Shown here: positions 43,120 through 52,576 of the stretch, one piece after another
Layout: each line of letters begins with the position of its first letter
How positions within the stretch are numbered: position 1 is the first letter of the stretch
NCBI GenBank assembly: GCA_029260755.1
Contig: JAJDCQ010000180.1
Span: 1-64,000 of the forward strand
Source of the DNA: Planctomycetota bacterium
Lineage (GTDB): Bacteria > Planctomycetota > J058 > JAJDCQ01
Length of the DNA: 64,000 bases
Direction: 5' to 3'
Made by a program: the position numbers and the translations under genes
Notes under the pieces: model-generated
Databases searched by the model: none
What the model was told of the DNA's origin: nothing
What the model saw: only the letters and a program-made list of their open reading frames with translations

Positions 43120-46098
43120 GTGACCGCCTACGGGCGCTACGTGATCGTCGGCGAGCTCGGCCGCGGCGGGATGGGCGTCGTCCATCGAGCCCGCGACTCC
43201 GTCCTGCAGCGAGACGTCGCGATCAAGGTGCTCGCCCCGGCGCGCTCCGCGGCGGCGCGCGCGCGCGAGCGGTTCCTGCGCGAGGGGCGCGCGATCGCCC
43301 GGCTCCGGCATCTGGGCATCGTCAGCGTCTACGAGGCGGGTGAGGCGGGAGACGAGCTCTACCTCGTCATGGACCTCGTCGAGGGGGAGCCGCTGACCGC
43401 GAGCATGGCCCGCGGCCTCGAACCCCTCGAGGTGGCCCGCATCGCCCGGGACGTGGCGCGCGCGCTCCACCACGCGCATGACCACGGGATCATTCACCGC
43501 GACGTCAAGCCGGGCAACATCCTCATCGACGGCGACGGACGGCCTGTGCTCACCGATTTCGGCCTCGCCCACGACCCCGGCGCGGAGGAGGCGCGCCTGA
43601 CGACCACCGGCGCGATCGTCGGGACGGCCCACTACATGGCGCCCGAGCAGCTCGCCGGCCGGGTGAGCCCGGCGGTCGATACCTGGGCGCTCGGCGCGGT
43701 CCTCTACGAGGCGCTGTGCGGGCGCCCCCCGTACGTCGGCGCGAGCGCCGTGGACGTGATGGCCGCCATCCTGCAAGGCACGCCCGCTCCTCCGCGCGAG
43801 CTCGCGCCGAGCGTTCCGCCCGCGCTCGAGGTGATCGTTCTTCGCTGTCTCGAGAAGGACCCGGATGCGCGCTGGCCGTCGGCGGCGGCCCTGGCCGACG
43901 CGCTCGACGATGTCCTCGACGCGCGTCCGTCGGCGTCACCCTCGGAGGGGCTCCGAGGTCGGCGACCGACGCCCGGCGGGCGCGCCGCCCCGCCCCGCGA
44001 CGACCCGGCCGGTGGGCGGGAGTCGGGACGGCCGTCCGGCGCCACCCTCGTCGCCGCGGGAGCGACCGCCCTCGTCGCGCTCGTCGGCTTCCTTCTGGGG
44101 GCGCGCGGCCGCGATGTGGGACCGGCGGTCGTCGAGATCGAGGCGCGCGGCGGGAGCGAGGCGACGGCGCCCGCGAACCCGGCCCCGACGGCGACGTCCG
44201 AGGTCCGTCCCGATCGCGAGCCGCCTTCGATCCGGATCGAGGCGCCGGCCGACGGGTCGTGCGTCAGCGCATCCGAGGTCGCCGTCCGCGGCTCGGTGGC
44301 GGCCGCGTCCGACGCGATCGACGCGCTCGAGCTCGCGGTCGACGGCGGCGCGGAGCGGTCGGTCCCCCTCGCCGACGACGGCACGTTCGACGTCGTCGTC
44401 ACGCTCGGTGATCGCGAGGGCGATCACCGGATCGAGCTCACGGCGCGGGACTCCGAGGGCGACGAGGCGCGGGCGACGATCGGCGTGGTCCTCGACGTCA
44501 CCGCCCCCGCCCTCGAGGTCGTCGCGCCGCCCGACGGCGCGGTCACCGCGGCGGCGGACGCCCGCGTCGTCGGACGGGTCATCGACGCCCACCCCGCCGA
44601 GGTGCGCATCGACGGCCGACCGGTCTCCCTCGGCGCGGATGGCGGCTTCGAGGCAACCGTCCCGCTCGGAGCCGATGACGGGGAGCGCGTGATCGAGGTG
44701 ACCGCGACGGACGGCGGCGGCCGGGTCGCCGTGCCGCTGCGCCGGGTCGTCGTCGTCGACCGGACCGCGCCGGCCATCATGGTCGACGAGCCGGCCGAGG
44801 GGACCCCGACGGCGGCGGACGAGGTCGTCGTTCGGGGGCGCGCGACCGACGCGCACGGGATCACCCACCTCGAGGTGGGCGGGGACGATGTGACGCCGTC
44901 CGGGGACGACGGGGCGTTCGAGGCTCGCGTCGCGGTGGGCGAGACCGGCGTGACGGTGGTCATCGTCGCCCGCGACGGCGCCGGCAACGAGGCCCGGGCC
45001 GAGCGTCGGGTCGATCGAGACTCGCGCGCCCCCGAGGTCGTCTTCGATCCGGAGCCGCCGTACGAGCAGTGGGGGCGGGATCGGACGGTCGTCATCGCGG
45101 GACGGGTCGACGAGGATCGCTGCGAGGTGCGGGTGAACGGCGACCCCGCGACCGTCGAGGGACGCACGTTCCGCGCCGAGGTCCGCCTCGCGCCCGGCGA
45201 GCAGCCGATCGAGGTCGCGGCGGTCGACGCGGCGGGCAACGTCGGCACGGCCTCGGCCATCGTCGCCTACAGCCGGACCAGGCCGCGCCGACCGCTCGTC
45301 CCCGAGGGGACCTGGTGGAAGCCGACGGCGGAGCAGCGCGCGCATGCGCGGGAGACCGGCCTTCCGCTCTGGTGGGATAACGAGATCGGGATGCGCTTCG
45401 TCCTGATCCCGCCCGGCGTCCGGCGCGTCGGGCCCGACGCGGAGAGGCCGGTCCGGATCGAGGAGGCGTTCTACGTCGGCGCGACCGAGGTGACCAACGG
45501 CCAGCTCCGTCGGTTCCTGCCCTCGCACGACGCGGGCGAGTTCGAGGGACACTCCCTCGACGGCGACGACCAGCCCGCGGCCCGGGTGAGCTGGACCGAC
45601 GCGACGGCGTTCTGCGACTGGCTCGGCAAGAGGTCCGGTCGGCCCGGTCTCCATCGTCTCCCGACGGTCCTGGAGGCGGAGGTCGCGGCGCGCGCGGGCA
45701 CCCGGACGCGTTTCTCGTGGGGCGACGGGCTCGAGGAGGCGCATCGGTACGGCAACTTCCACGACCCGCTCACCACCGCGCTCGTGAAGGGGAACCGGGT
45801 CTGCGGAACGCCGATCCCCCACGACGACGGTCACCGGGTCACCGCGCCCGTCGGCAGCTACCGTCCGAATCCGTGGGGCCTGTTCGACGTCCACGGGAAC
45901 CTGTGGGAGTGGAGCGGCGACCCCCCGCCGCCCGAGCGGAAGTTGCCCACGCATCGAGCGATGGTCGGCGGCTCCTGGGACCACGAGGCGGGGTCGTACG
46001 CCGGATCGTGCTCCGTCTCCTATCGCCAGACGTACGCCAAGGGCGTGTACCTCGGCTTCCGCGTCGTCGCGATCGGATTCCCGGGCAAGCGCCGGTGA
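43120..46098 (+). CDS. Ser/Thr kinase with Ig-like repeats and FGE-sulfatase domain
   Basis: A 992-residue membrane kinase. The kinase domain is at about 5-265 (GRGGMGVV, K36, H126-R127-D128, DFG at 146-148, APEQ at 174), all intact. A transmembrane helix lies at about 308-328. From about 365 to 750 come four or five bacterial Ig-like/cadherin-like units (PSIRIEAPADG, PALEVVAPPDGAV, PAIMVDEPAEGTP), each about 85-90 residues. The C-terminal 210 residues form a formylglycine-generating-enzyme-like/SUMF1 domain (GMRFVLIPPGVRRVG, EVTNGQLRRFL, PWGLFDVHGNLWEWSGD). The start GTG 43120 lies 6 bp after the pseudokinase gene. The FGE domain is probably a ligand-binding or structural ectodomain. It is convergent with the WD40 kinase. 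Confidence 0.92.
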   Translation: MTAYGRYVIVGELGRGGMGVVHRARDSVLQRDVAIKVLAPARSAAARARERFLREGRAIARLRHLGIVSVYEAGEAGDELYLVMDLVEGEPLTASMARGLEPLEVARIARDVARALHHAHDHGIIHRDVKPGNILIDGDGRPVLTDFGLAHDPGAEEARLTTTGAIVGTAHYMAPEQLAGRVSPAVDTWALGAVLYEALCGRPPYVGASAVDVMAAILQGTPAPPRELAPSVPPALEVIVLRCLEKDPDARWPSAAALADALDDVLDARPSASPSEGLRGRRPTPGGRAAPPRDDPAGGRESGRPSGATLVAAGATALVALVGFLLGARGRDVGPAVVEIEARGGSEATAPANPAPTATSEVRPDREPPSIRIEAPADGSCVSASEVAVRGSVAAASDAIDALELAVDGGAERSVPLADDGTFDVVVTLGDREGDHRIELTARDSEGDEARATIGVVLDVTAPALEVVAPPDGAVTAAADARVVGRVIDAHPAEVRIDGRPVSLGADGGFEATVPLGADDGERVIEVTATDGGGRVAVPLRRVVVVDRTAPAIMVDEPAEGTPTAADEVVVRGRATDAHGITHLEVGGDDVTPSGDDGAFEARVAVGETGVTVVIVARDGAGNEARAERRVDRDSRAPEVVFDPEPPYEQWGRDRTVVIAGRVDEDRCEVRVNGDPATVEGRTFRAEVRLAPGEQPIEVAAVDAAGNVGTASAIVAYSRTRPRRPLVPEGTWWKPTAEQRAHARETGLPLWWDNEIGMRFVLIPPGVRRVGPDAERPVRIEEAFYVGATEVTNGQLRRFLPSHDAGEFEGHSLDGDDQPAARVSWTDATAFCDWLGKRSGRPGLHRLPTVLEAEVAARAGTRTRFSWGDGLEEAHRYGNFHDPLTTALVKGNRVCGTPIPHDDGHRVTAPVGSYRPNPWGLFDVHGNLWEWSGDPPPPERKLPTHRAMVGGSWDHEAGSYAGSCSVSYRQTYAKGVYLGFRVVAIGFPGKRR

Positions 46099-46107
46099 GG
46101 CAGGGCG

Positions 46108-49100
46108 TCAGCGGCCCGGCACCGCCCGGACGACGGTGAGCCCGGCGGAGTCGCGCGAGGAGAACGGCGGTCCGCTGCCGACGACGAACCGGTTCCCGTC
46201 GGGCCTTATCGCGACCGCGAGCGGAATCCCGATCTGCCACCAGGTCCGGCGTGTCTCGCCCGACTCGAGGCTCACGACCCGGATCTCGCCGACGCGGCGG
46301 GCGGTGTGCTCCATCCCGACGACGACCGCGAAGCTGCCGTCGGAGCTCGCGTCGAGGTGGAAGACGCTCCCGTCCTCGTAGGGCACCTCGTTGACGAGGC
46401 CGCCGGTGGCGACGTCGAACACCCGGAGGAGGTCGCCCTCGTGGACGACGAGGCGGGTCGACCCGGCGAAGGCCATGCTCCCCGCCTTCTCGGTCACGGC
46501 GAGCTCGCGCGGCGCGCCGCCGCCGGCGAGCGCGTGCACCTCGACGCGGTCGGGATCCCGGCGCGCGACCGCGAGCGTCTCGCCGTCGTCCGACATCACG
46601 AAGCGTCGCAGCGGACCGGTGATGACCGACTGCGGGGGCGCGTCGGGCGCGTCGAGGCGCCAGGCGCGAAGCTCCTTCGTCCCGTGCTGCTCGAGGAGGC
46701 GACCGCCGGCAGCGAAGGCGAGGGCGAGGCTCGGTTCGCCGTCGTCGACGCCGAGGCGGGCGACCTGGCGTCCGGTCGCGGCCTCCCAGACGGTCACCCC
46801 TCCGCTCCCGCTGCCGGCGGAGCTGCCTCCGGCCGCGACGAACCGCCCGTCCCGGCTGACCGCGACCGTCGAGACCCGGACGACGCCGGGGACCCGATGC
46901 GACCAGCGGGCGAGCCCGGTCGCGCCGTCCCACACCGTCACCCGCGCCTCGTGGTCGCCGGTCACGATCCACGCGCCGTCGGGCGAGTAGGCGACGTCGG
47001 CGACCCGCTGCGGCTCCCGGCCGAGGATCGTGCCGGCCTCGATCGCGAGCGCGGCCAGCCGCCGGCGGCAGATCGCGAGGTAGGCCTCGGGGGCGTCGCT
47101 CGGGCTCGCCCGCTCGAGCTCCTCGAGCGCCTCGACGTGATGGTCGAGGCTCCAGTGGGCGCGCGCGAGGAGGAGCGGGTCGACCTCGGCGCCGGCGCGG
47201 CGAGCCGCCTCGAGGACGGCGACGGCGCGCGTCCAGCCGCCCCGGAACGCGAACCAACGGCCGAGGGCGGCGAGGGCCTTCGCATCGTCGGGGTCGCCGC
47301 GGAGCGCCCGGCTCGCCTCGCGCGGCGTCTCGGCGAGGAGTCGCTCGCGGCCGGCCCGTCCGAGGTCCCAGATGAAGACCGTGCCATCCTCGCCGCCGGT
47401 GACGACGGTCCGGCCGCCGGCGTCGACGGCGAGGGCGGCGACGCCCCCGTCGTGCTCGCCGTCGAAGGCGCGGACCTCCGCTCCGGTCGCGACGTCGACG
47501 AGGCGCCACCGACCGTCGGCGCCGGCCGAGTAGAGGAGCGACCCGTCCTCGGAGAAGGCGACCTCGTTCACGGCGCCCGCGTGCGCGACGATGCGGCGCG
47601 CCGTCGCCCCGGCCTCGACGTTCCAGATGACGACGACGCCGCGCTCGTCGCCGGTCGCGCCTCGCGCTCCGTCGGCGGTGATCGCGGCGCAGCGGACCGG
47701 CGCGTCGTGCGTCAGCTCGAGCGCGGTCGGCCCGCGGAGCGCCCCGAGCGCGCCGACCCGCACCGCCCGCCCGGGGCCGGCCGTCAGGAGGGTCGCCCCG
47801 TCGTCGGCCAGGACCGCATCGGTCGGCGCCGCGTCGCCGTCGGTGATGAGCGGGTCGAGGTCGCCGCGGGGCGCGACCGCCGCATCGCCGACCTCGTCGA
47901 GCTGCGCTCCTCGCTCGGTCAGGATCGCGAGGGCGCCCTCGCCGACCGCCACGACGCGGCGGCCGGCGCCCGGGGTGAGCGGCTCCTCGTCGACCCATCG
48001 CCCGGGCGACGCGAGCCCCTCGACGAGGTCGAAGATGCGGACGCGTCCCTCGTCGGTCGCGACGAGGAGAGCGCGGCCGGACTCGATGAAGCGCACCCGC
48101 GAGACCGGGACGCCCTCGGCGAGCAGCCCCAGCCATCGGCCCGTCGCCGACTCCCACAGCTCGACCCGTCCGTCCGCGCGACCGGCCGCCGCGAGGCGCC
48201 CGTCGGGACTCACCGCGACCGAGCGGACCGGCGCCGTCTCCATGTCCGGTCGCTCGCCCGCGTGCCCGACGAGGCGAGGGTCGATCCGGGCCGGCCGGAC
48301 GGCTCGCCCGACGCCCTCGGGGGTCGCGTCGTCGAATCGCCGCAGCGCGAGCTCGTAGATCCGGACCGTGCCGTCGTGGCCGGCCGTCGCCACCCAGCGC
48401 CCGCGCGGCTCGACCGCGACGCCGAGGACCGCGCCGCGGTGGTCGCCGGCCGTCAGGACCGGCTCGGTCACCGCGCTGACCTCCCCGCGGTCGTCGCGGG
48501 ACAGCTCGATCCGCCACGCGACGACCCGGCCGTCGAGGCCGGTCGAGACGACGTGGCGGGCATCGGGCGAGAAGGCGACCGAGGTGACGGCGCCGTCGTG
48601 GGCGCGCTCCCGGGCGACCTCGTGGAAGCCGTTCTTGAGGAGGCGCCCCCGCGCCCGCGGGTCGCGCGGCTGGCCGGGCTTCCGCGGGGGCTCGGGCTTC
48701 TCCCAGAGCTGCACCCAGGCGTAGAGGCGGATCGAGCCGTCCTCACCGCCGAGGACGAACGTCCGCCCCGCGTACCACGGCGAGTAGGCGATCGAGGTCG
48801 ACCGGCCGCTCGCCGGCGTCACGTAGGAGTGGCTCGTCCCGCCCCGGTTCCACCACCGCACCGCCCCGTCCGCGCCGACGCCGAAGATGTAGGGCTCTCC
48901 CGGCGCGACGGCCAGGCCCGCGACCGGCCCCTCGAGCGGGTCCTCGTAGTCGACGAGGAGGTTGCCCGTCTCGAGATCCCACCCGCGGGTCACCCCGTCT
49001 CGGTCGCCCGTGACGAGGCGGTCGGCCGCGAACGCGACGGCGGTGACGGGCGCCGCGTGCCCCTCGAGGGTGTGGACGGGCGCGCCGCCGGCGTCGCGGA

Positions 49101-51516
49101 TCACGACGGAGCCGTCGGCGGCGACCGTCGCGATGCGGTCGCCGTCGTCCGAGATCGCCACACCGCTCGGGCCGTCCTGACCGGTCGGCACGACGTGGAG
49201 GATGCGTCCGGTGAGCGCGTCCCAGGCGCGGAGGGTCCCGTCGTCCAGCACCGCGACGACCCGCGCGCCGTCGGGCGATGCGGCGACCGCCCGGGCGACC
49301 GGATCGGACGCGCCGGGGTCGCCCGCGAGGACGAGGAGCGCGCTCGCCGAGGTCCGCTCGAGGGCGAAGAGACCGAGCTCCGCGGACAGGGTCGGCCAGC
49401 CGTTCCGCTCGAAGATCCCCAGGGCGTCGCGATACCGGCTGCGGGCGTCGACGAGGCGCGCGGCGGCGCCGAGCATCTCGCCCTCGGCGACCAGGCTGGT
49501 CGCGAGGCGACGCTCCGCCTCGACGCGGGCGGCGTCGGCCCGCGCGCCCTGATCGCGCGCGGTCCTCTCGAGGCGGAGGGCCCGGTCGCGCGCGTTCGAG
49601 GCGAGGACCATGCCGAAGCTCAGGCCCGTGACGATCACGCACACCGCGGCGATCAGGCCGAGGCGGACGAGCTGCGCGCTCTGCCGCGCCCGCTCCGCCT
49701 CGACCCGGGCCGCCTCGACGCGGCCGCGGATCGCGGCCGCCGCGGCGTCCGCGAGCCCGGCGAGCTGCACCTCGGCGAGCCCGAGGTCGCCCTGCTGCAC
49801 CGCCGTCGCCGCGTAGGCGATCCGCGCCCGCCGTTCGCCGCCGGCCGCGGCGGCGTTGCCGGCCCAGAGCACCTGCGCCTGGCGGAACCCGGCGACCGCC
49901 TCGGCCAGATCGGCGTAGACGGCGTCGCGCTCCGCCTCGGCGAGCGGCCGCCCGGACGCCGCGTCGCGGCGGGCCCGGGCGTCGGCGCCGGCGGTCGCGC
50001 GGTCGAGGAGCGCCTGCGCCTGCGCGGCGATCGTCTGGCTCTCGCGGTGGGTGAGGTGGTCGCGGACGGCCTCGGCGAAGGCGGTGACCGACGGGAAGCG
50101 CTCCTCGGGCTTGCGCGCCATCGCGACGTGGCAGATCTTCGCGAGGTCGGAGGGGACCGACGCGTCGTAGTCGTGCGGCTCGCTGTGGGCCGCCCGCCAG
50201 AGGACCGCCATCGCGCCGCCGCCGACGTGGGGCGGCCTGCCGACGACGACCTCGTGGAGGATCGCGCCGAGGAGGTAGACGTCGGTCCAGGGACCGACCT
50301 CGTGTCCGTGCCCCCAGGCCTGCTCGGGCGCCATGTAGGCGGGGGTGCCGAACGGCGCGTCGAGCTCGCTCTTGTGGAGGTACTCGGCCGCCTCGGCCGG
50401 CGGGCGGTCGTCGCGCACGTCGCACGCGAGGCCCCAGTCCATCACGAGCACCTCGCCGAACTCGCCGACCATCACGTTCTCGGGCTTGAGGTCGCAGTGG
50501 ACGATCCCGCGGCTGTGGGCGAACGCGATCGCGTTGCAGACGCCGAGGAGGATCCGGAGGTGGCCCTCCTGATCGGTCGCCTCGGCGCGCCGCTTCTCGG
50601 CGTCGGTCTTCGGCCTCAGGAGGCGCTTCCAGCTCACCCCGTCGACCAGCTTCATCGCCAGGAGCGCCTCGCCGGTGGCCGACTCGCCGACGTCGTAGAC
50701 CGGCACGATGTTGGGGTGATCGAGTCGTCCGGTGACGAGCGCCTCCGCCAGGAACTTCCGCTCGACGTCCTCGCCCGGCACCTTGAGCTTCTTGATGGCG
50801 ACGTCGCGGCCGAGGCTCCGCTGGCGCGCGCGGTAGACGACGCCCATCCCACCGCGGCCGATCTCCTCGACGAGCTCGAAGACGGTGCCCGGGTCCACGC
50901 GCGCGCCGGGGGCGACCGACCCGGGAGGCAGGGCGCCGGTCGGACGATCGGTCGTGGCGAGCTCGAGCGTCTCGTCGGCCGCCGAGAGGGTTCGGAGGGT
51001 GTCCTTCGCCGTCCGCTCGATGAACGCGTCCAGCGGCGCCGCGTTCGCGCTCGCCTCGCCGTCGCTCGCGCCCGACGGCGCCGGCACTCCGGGGAGTCTG
51101 ATCGGCGCGGCCGCCGCGGTCACGTCGGCGTCGAACGCGTCGGCCGGCTCGCCCGGACCGGTCGGGCGCGAGGCGGTCGAGTCACCCCCGGCGCTCGACG
51201 CGTCGCCGGCGTCGGGCGGCCGGCTCGCCCCGTCGTCGTCTCGCTCGGGTTGCGGAACCGGGGGGCCCGGCGGGAGCGCCTGCGTCTCGTGGCGGTCGTC
51301 GTCGGCGCCGCTGGCCGCCGGGATGGCCGGCGGCCCGACGGTCGGCTCGGCGAGCGAGAAGGTGGCGAGGTGGCGCGGGCGCGAGCCGGGGCGGCTCGAG
51401 AGGCGCTCGGGCCGGAAGGTCGCCTCGAGGTCGACCCGGTCGAGGTCGCGGCCCGAGATCGACTCGGACCAGCGGCGGGAGAGCTCTTCGGGGCTGCTGT
51501 CCTCGGGGCGGCTCAC
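46108..51516 (-). CDS. giant Ser/Thr kinase with WD40 repeats, 1802 aa
   Basis: A membrane kinase. The N-terminal 205 residues are acidic, Pro-rich and probably disordered. The kinase domain is at about 212-490: IGRGGMGVV, K242 in VAIKK, a catalytic loop reading H340-C341-D342-LKPEN instead of HRD, and D360-W361-G362 instead of DFG. The catalytic Asp residues and Lys remain, so activity is likely. The HCD/DWG form recurs in planctomycete kinases. A helical juxtamembrane region and a transmembrane helix (about 616-638) follow. From about 720 to the end lie two or more WD40 beta-propellers (VAVSPDGRLAAAGRADGRVE, VAFSPDARHVVSTGLDG) with a helical spacer near 1440-1500. GTG 51516 with GAGGACGCC upstream is preferred as start. 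Confidence 0.9.
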   Translation of the reverse strand: MSRPEDSSPEELSRRWSESISGRDLDRVDLEATFRPERLSSRPGSRPRHLATFSLAEPTVGPPAIPAASGADDDRHETQALPPGPPVPQPERDDDGASRPPDAGDASSAGGDSTASRPTGPGEPADAFDADVTAAAAPIRLPGVPAPSGASDGEASANAAPLDAFIERTAKDTLRTLSAADETLELATTDRPTGALPPGSVAPGARVDPGTVFELVEEIGRGGMGVVYRARQRSLGRDVAIKKLKVPGEDVERKFLAEALVTGRLDHPNIVPVYDVGESATGEALLAMKLVDGVSWKRLLRPKTDAEKRRAEATDQEGHLRILLGVCNAIAFAHSRGIVHCDLKPENVMVGEFGEVLVMDWGLACDVRDDRPPAEAAEYLHKSELDAPFGTPAYMAPEQAWGHGHEVGPWTDVYLLGAILHEVVVGRPPHVGGGAMAVLWRAAHSEPHDYDASVPSDLAKICHVAMARKPEERFPSVTAFAEAVRDHLTHRESQTIAAQAQALLDRATAGADARARRDAASGRPLAEAERDAVYADLAEAVAGFRQAQVLWAGNAAAAGGERRARIAYAATAVQQGDLGLAEVQLAGLADAAAAAIRGRVEAARVEAERARQSAQLVRLGLIAAVCVIVTGLSFGMVLASNARDRALRLERTARDQGARADAARVEAERRLATSLVAEGEMLGAAARLVDARSRYRDALGIFERNGWPTLSAELGLFALERTSASALLVLAGDPGASDPVARAVAASPDGARVVAVLDDGTLRAWDALTGRILHVVPTGQDGPSGVAISDDGDRIATVAADGSVVIRDAGGAPVHTLEGHAAPVTAVAFAADRLVTGDRDGVTRGWDLETGNLLVDYEDPLEGPVAGLAVAPGEPYIFGVGADGAVRWWNRGGTSHSYVTPASGRSTSIAYSPWYAGRTFVLGGEDGSIRLYAWVQLWEKPEPPRKPGQPRDPRARGRLLKNGFHEVARERAHDGAVTSVAFSPDARHVVSTGLDGRVVAWRIELSRDDRGEVSAVTEPVLTAGDHRGAVLGVAVEPRGRWVATAGHDGTVRIYELALRRFDDATPEGVGRAVRPARIDPRLVGHAGERPDMETAPVRSVAVSPDGRLAAAGRADGRVELWESATGRWLGLLAEGVPVSRVRFIESGRALLVATDEGRVRIFDLVEGLASPGRWVDEEPLTPGAGRRVVAVGEGALAILTERGAQLDEVGDAAVAPRGDLDPLITDGDAAPTDAVLADDGATLLTAGPGRAVRVGALGALRGPTALELTHDAPVRCAAITADGARGATGDERGVVVIWNVEAGATARRIVAHAGAVNEVAFSEDGSLLYSAGADGRWRLVDVATGAEVRAFDGEHDGGVAALAVDAGGRTVVTGGEDGTVFIWDLGRAGRERLLAETPREASRALRGDPDDAKALAALGRWFAFRGGWTRAVAVLEAARRAGAEVDPLLLARAHWSLDHHVEALEELERASPSDAPEAYLAICRRRLAALAIEAGTILGREPQRVADVAYSPDGAWIVTGDHEARVTVWDGATGLARWSHRVPGVVRVSTVAVSRDGRFVAAGGSSAGSGSGGVTVWEAATGRQVARLGVDDGEPSLALAFAAGGRLLEQHGTKELRAWRLDAPDAPPQSVITGPLRRFVMSDDGETLAVARRDPDRVEVHALAGGGAPRELAVTEKAGSMAFAGSTRLVVHEGDLLRVFDVATGGLVNEVPYEDGSVFHLDASSDGSFAVVVGMEHTARRVGEIRVVSLESGETRRTWWQIGIPLAVAIRPDGNRFVVGSGPPFSSRDSAGLTVVRAVPGR

Positions 51517-51685
51517 GGGCGTCCTCGGCTCGGGGCTACGGAATCGAAGGTTATCAGGCCCTGCGGGGGGGGCCAAGCGCCGCGAGCTTTGCTAGAGTCT
51601 TCCGCCTCATCGGAAGGGCCGCGATCCCGGCGACGTCGCCGGCGCGCCGCCCGTCCGTGCCGAACGTGGAAACAGGAGAAGGACG

Positions 51686-52576
51686 ATGCAGCGGACTCTT
51701 GTCGCGAGCGCGGTCGTGGCGCTCACCCTCTTCTTCACCGGCTGTCTCAAGGATGAGCGGACGGTCTCGATCAAGGCGGACGGGAGCGGAACGATCGAGA
51801 TCCGCACCATGATGAAGTCCGAGAGCATCCAGCAGATGATCGAGATGGCGAAGGGCATGAAGGAGGCCATGGGCGGCGGCGAGGGCGATGGCGAGGGCGA
51901 GGAGGAGGACGGCCCCGAGAACATGTTCACCGAGAAGACGGCGAAGAAGAAGGCCGCCGAGCTCGGCGAGGGTGTCGAGTTCGTCAGCATGAAGCCGCTC
52001 AAGGAAGAGGGCTGGGAGGGGATGGTCGCCGTCTACTCCTTCAAGGACATCACCAAGGTCGTGATCAAGCCCGGCAGCGAGGACTCGCCGATGGGTGACG
52101 ACGGCCCGGGCGGCGGCGGGGGCGGCGGCGACTCGAGCCCGAAGGTCATCGAGACGATCAAGTTCGAGCGCAAGGCGCTCGACAGCGGCAACACGGAGCT
52201 GACCGTCATCACCGAGGGCAAGGAGCCCGAGGCGAGCACCGACGAGGATCCGGCGATGCCCGAGGTCCCGCCCGAGCAGCAGCGCGCGATGATGGAGCAG
52301 CAGCTCGCGATGATGAAGCAGATGGTCGGCGGGCTGAAGATGAGCGTGAAGATCACCGTCGAGGGCAGCCTCGTGAAGTCGAGCAGCCCGCACGTCGACG
52401 GCAACACCGTCACGATCATGTCGATGGACTTCGACGAGATGCTCGAGAAGCCCGAGACGTTCCTCGACGCGGCGGAGAACGAGCCGAAGTCGTTGAAGGA
52501 GGCCCGCGAGCTCTATGCCAAGATGCCGGGGATCGTCTACCACCCCGAGGAGCGCACGACGATCGAGTTCAAGTAG
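51686..52576 (+). CDS. Met/Glu-rich lipoprotein of unknown function, 296 aa
   Basis: A lipoprotein: the signal segment ends at a lipobox-like FFTG-C20 followed by LKDERTVSIKADGSG. The mature region is rich in Met, Lys and Glu, with helical stretches (IQQMIEMAKGMKEAMG; QQRAMMEQQLAMMKQM), a low-complexity acidic/Gly insert (GEGDGEGEEEDG), a Gly run and a conserved-looking end GIVYHPEERTTIEFK. This resembles no family I can name. AGGAGAAGG lies 5 nt before ATG 51686. It is divergent from the WD40 kinase and overlaps the shikimate kinase gene tail-to-tail by 8 bp. Confidence 0.75.
   Translation: MQRTLVASAVVALTLFFTGCLKDERTVSIKADGSGTIEIRTMMKSESIQQMIEMAKGMKEAMGGGEGDGEGEEEDGPENMFTEKTAKKKAAELGEGVEFVSMKPLKEEGWEGMVAVYSFKDITKVVIKPGSEDSPMGDDGPGGGGGGGDSSPKVIETIKFERKALDSGNTELTVITEGKEPEASTDEDPAMPEVPPEQQRAMMEQQLAMMKQMVGGLKMSVKITVEGSLVKSSSPHVDGNTVTIMSMDFDEMLEKPETFLDAAENEPKSLKEARELYAKMPGIVYHPEERTTIEFK

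Noticed and set aside
43120..46098. Functional formylglycine-generating enzyme for a sulfatase
   Set aside because: The domain is fused to a kinase ectodomain and no sulfatase gene is in the window; a binding role is more likely.
46306..51756. A 1,816-codon plus-strand frame opposite the WD40 kinase
   Set aside because: It is an antisense shadow made of Arg, Val, Gly and Asp repeats with no domain, while the minus strand has kinase and WD40 motifs.
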